NCBI GenBank assembly: GCA_005223375.1
Contig: RXOD01004834.1
Span: 1-17,907, forward strand
Reading direction: 5' to 3'
Length of the DNA stretch: 17,907 nt
From: Amoebophrya sp. AT5.2
Taxonomy: Eukaryota; Sar; Dinophyceae; Syndiniales; Amoebophryaceae
A model generated the notes under the pieces. That model was not told where the DNA came from. It saw nothing but the letters and a program-made list of their open reading frames with translations, and made no database searches. Below are positions 16,691 through 17,907 of the stretch, one piece after another. Each line of letters opens with the position of its first letter. Position 1 is the first letter of the stretch. Position numbers and translations under genes: made by a program.

Positions 16691-16778
16691 GGGTGTTTCC
16701 CCCGAGTTCCGAGTTTGAGCAGACATTCCGTTGGAATTTTGAATTCGATGATGAGGGGGCGCGCGTCGATCCGTATCC

Positions 16779-17907
16779 CTATCCTGTAGTTCCCATTAAC
16801 TTGCCTGCGTAATAGTCGGCGGCGCGGCCAAAGGGCCTTGACGATCCTCCGCCGACCGGTGATCCGCCCAGCGTCTCCGCGGCTCCACGACCTCCACCTC
16901 TCGCATTATTCCTCACAAATGCATTCGGAGACTCCGCGAACACGTCTCCAGCGTGGAGGTCACCTCCGCTCTTGATATCCATCTTCTCCCTGCTGCTCCC
17001 TTTGCTTTTCATTCTCGAGTAGATTTTTTCGTAGCACGTCTCCAGCAGCTTCGCCATGACGACGTCGCTTCTACCTTCCACATTTCCGCGCCCCCGACCG
17101 CCCCTTCTTTTCTTCAGCTTTTCTTTTGCCTTCGACAGCTTCTTCTCGTAGTACCTGCGCACGTCGTCCCTTTCCTCCAGATCGCGCTTCTTCTTTGCTT
17201 CCAAAGCCGCCGCCTCTTCGCTCGCCGCTAGATTTCCACGCGTGAAGTGGATTTTCGTGACGCCTTTTTGCAGGTTGTCCAGCTCCATGCGGTGCCGCTC
17301 TATCTCGTCCTCTAAGAACAGCTTTTCTTCGCGCGTCTTCTGCAGCTTCGCCGACTCCTCCCGCGCGGCGACGAGCGCTTCCGTCAAGGCCACGGACTCG
17401 ATGCGGCCCTGGGCGATGGTGGCGGTGAGGATATTGGCCTCGTGGTGGGCGGCGGATGAAGACAAAGCGTCCAGGTCGTAGCCACGGTGCACTGGATCGT
17501 GCCCAGGCGTCGCCGGCGAGCCCGATCTTGAGCGCTGCGAGCTCACGTCCATGCCACCGCGGCTGCTCCCAAGCCCCGGCGGATCCTTGGTGTTTCTGCC
17601 CGCAGCGTTCTGATCGTCGTACCAATGTGAATGTCCAGCCTGATCTTGTTGATGGTGCCCGGCGTAGTAGTCGTGATATGCCGGTGGATACGCATTGTGG
17701 TCGTACTCCCCTCCTGCGTAATGCGCTTGCTGGTCTTGGCGGGACCACTTCTGATGACCGCCGTAGAGTTCACCATCGTTCCCCCCGTAGCCATCACCTG
17801 CAGGTGCAGCTTCCGGCGCCTGCCACATGTGCTGCAGCTGCTGCCACCAGTTCGCGGAGCTGCTGCTACTTGAACTACCTGACGAGAATCCTCGATCTTG
17901 CGGCTCC
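16779..17907 (-). CDS. Low-complexity / coiled-coil protein with RGG motif, 5' end off the window
   Basis: The first Met inside the window is at 17828, but the frame is open to the right edge and reads GFSSGSSSSSSSANWWQQLQ just before that Met, so the true start probably lies outside. The N-terminal part is rich in Gly, Tyr, His, Gln and Asp (GGEYDHNAYPPAYHDYYAGH), a prion-like composition. A charged coiled coil follows (LQKTREEKLFLEDEIERHR and a Lys/Glu-rich segment with YYEKKLSKAKEKLKKRRGG), then RGGRGRG, a helical patch (VVMAKLLETCYEKIYSRM) and a Gly-rich tail ending LMGTTG and TAG. RGG with low-complexity sequence suggests an RNA-associated or condensate-forming protein; this is inference only, and no catalytic domain is seen. 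Confidence 0.75.
   Translation of the reverse strand, partial: EPQDRGFSSGSSSSSSSANWWQQLQHMWQAPEAAPAGDGYGGNDGELYGGHQKWSRQDQQAHYAGGEYDHNAYPPAYHDYYAGHHQQDQAGHSHWYDDQNAAGRNTKDPPGLGSSRGGMDVSSQRSRSGSPATPGHDPVHRGYDLDALSSSAAHHEANILTATIAQGRIESVALTEALVAAREESAKLQKTREEKLFLEDEIERHRMELDNLQKGVTKIHFTRGNLAASEEAAALEAKKKRDLEERDDVRRYYEKKLSKAKEKLKKRRGGRGRGNVEGRSDVVMAKLLETCYEKIYSRMKSKGSSREKMDIKSGGDLHAGDVFAESPNAFVRNNARGGGRGAAETLGGSPVGGGSSRPFGRAADYYAGKLMGTTG

Larger units (their letters stand above)
15923..16778. other. Intergenic spacer, no gene seen
   Basis: At 856 bp this is the largest gene-free stretch. Short minus-strand ORFs at 16431-16673 and 16073-16384 have no recognisable content. It holds a T tract on the minus strand (15993-15981), a 16-bp perfect palindrome TGCAGCTGCAGCTGCA (16023-16038), a short inverted repeat CTAGT/ACTAG near 16100, and a 9-bp hairpin at 16660-16690. 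No tRNA, spliced-leader or inverted end motif like those of introns A and B was found. Confidence 0.5.

Noticed and set aside
15923..16778. Joining the rightmost gene to the giant gene through an intron
   Set aside because: No GT donor with matching phase is found at the end of the upstream ORF, no repeat module crosses the gap, and both flanks have natural ends (stop; ATG after an in-frame stop).
17785..17794. CCGTAGCCAT, matching the first ten bases of the dinoflagellate spliced leader as I recall it
   Set aside because: It is on the strand opposite to transcription, codes for Gly-Asp-Gly-Tyr-Gly in the antisense gene, and the rest of the leader is missing.

Overview
The window looks like nuclear DNA of a dinoflagellate-type alveolate, most likely a compact-genome syndinian such as Amoebophrya, although a core dinoflagellate is possible. 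Three observations support this. Every credible gene lies on the minus strand, head to tail. The gene at the left edge encodes a secreted coiled-coil protein of a type very abundant in dinoflagellates (signal peptide, then ENPIKKV, then a C-W-C motif). The introns all end in AG|G, and two of them carry related inverted terminal motifs like introner elements. No rRNA, tRNA, CRISPR array or classical transposon was seen.

Layout in transcription order (right to left): (1) 17907-16779, a gene cut by the right edge, with a Gly/Tyr/His/Gln-rich N-terminus, a charged coiled coil and RGG/Gly-rich ends; (2) 15922-4104, which at first looks like three large ORFs but reads best as one giant three-exon gene of about 3,686 codons; (3) 3461-1323, a largely disordered protein with three NPFA motifs and a C-terminal cold-shock-like domain; (4) 949 to the left edge, the secreted coiled-coil protein, with one intron.

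The central result is the giant gene. ORFs 2 and 3 of the apparent trio have no ATG at their 5' ends. The gaps between the ORFs are 391 and 367 nt GT-AG introns with matching phases. Repeated protein modules run across both junctions: an IKPxTxRG..FRDxVV module is split by the first intron, and an ALDVxxxRxKGKGK array is split by the second. The spliced length is exactly divisible by three. The predicted protein has a disordered RS/Lys/Asp/Glu-rich head, about 35 helical repeats of roughly 30 residues with a superperiod near 120 residues, a lysine-glycine region, P-x-x-LF-x-x-[IV] repeats, a 20-residue tandem repeat, and a PDZ-like domain near the C-terminus. I do not recognise it as a named family. 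A very large repeat scaffold is the most that can be inferred.

The two introns of the giant gene share end motifs placed almost symmetrically inside each intron. This suggests that both arose by insertion of related elements. The remaining intergenic spaces (about 370, 640 and 860 bp) hold polypyrimidine-AG sites suited to spliced-leader trans-splicing and some small hairpins, but no convincing gene.
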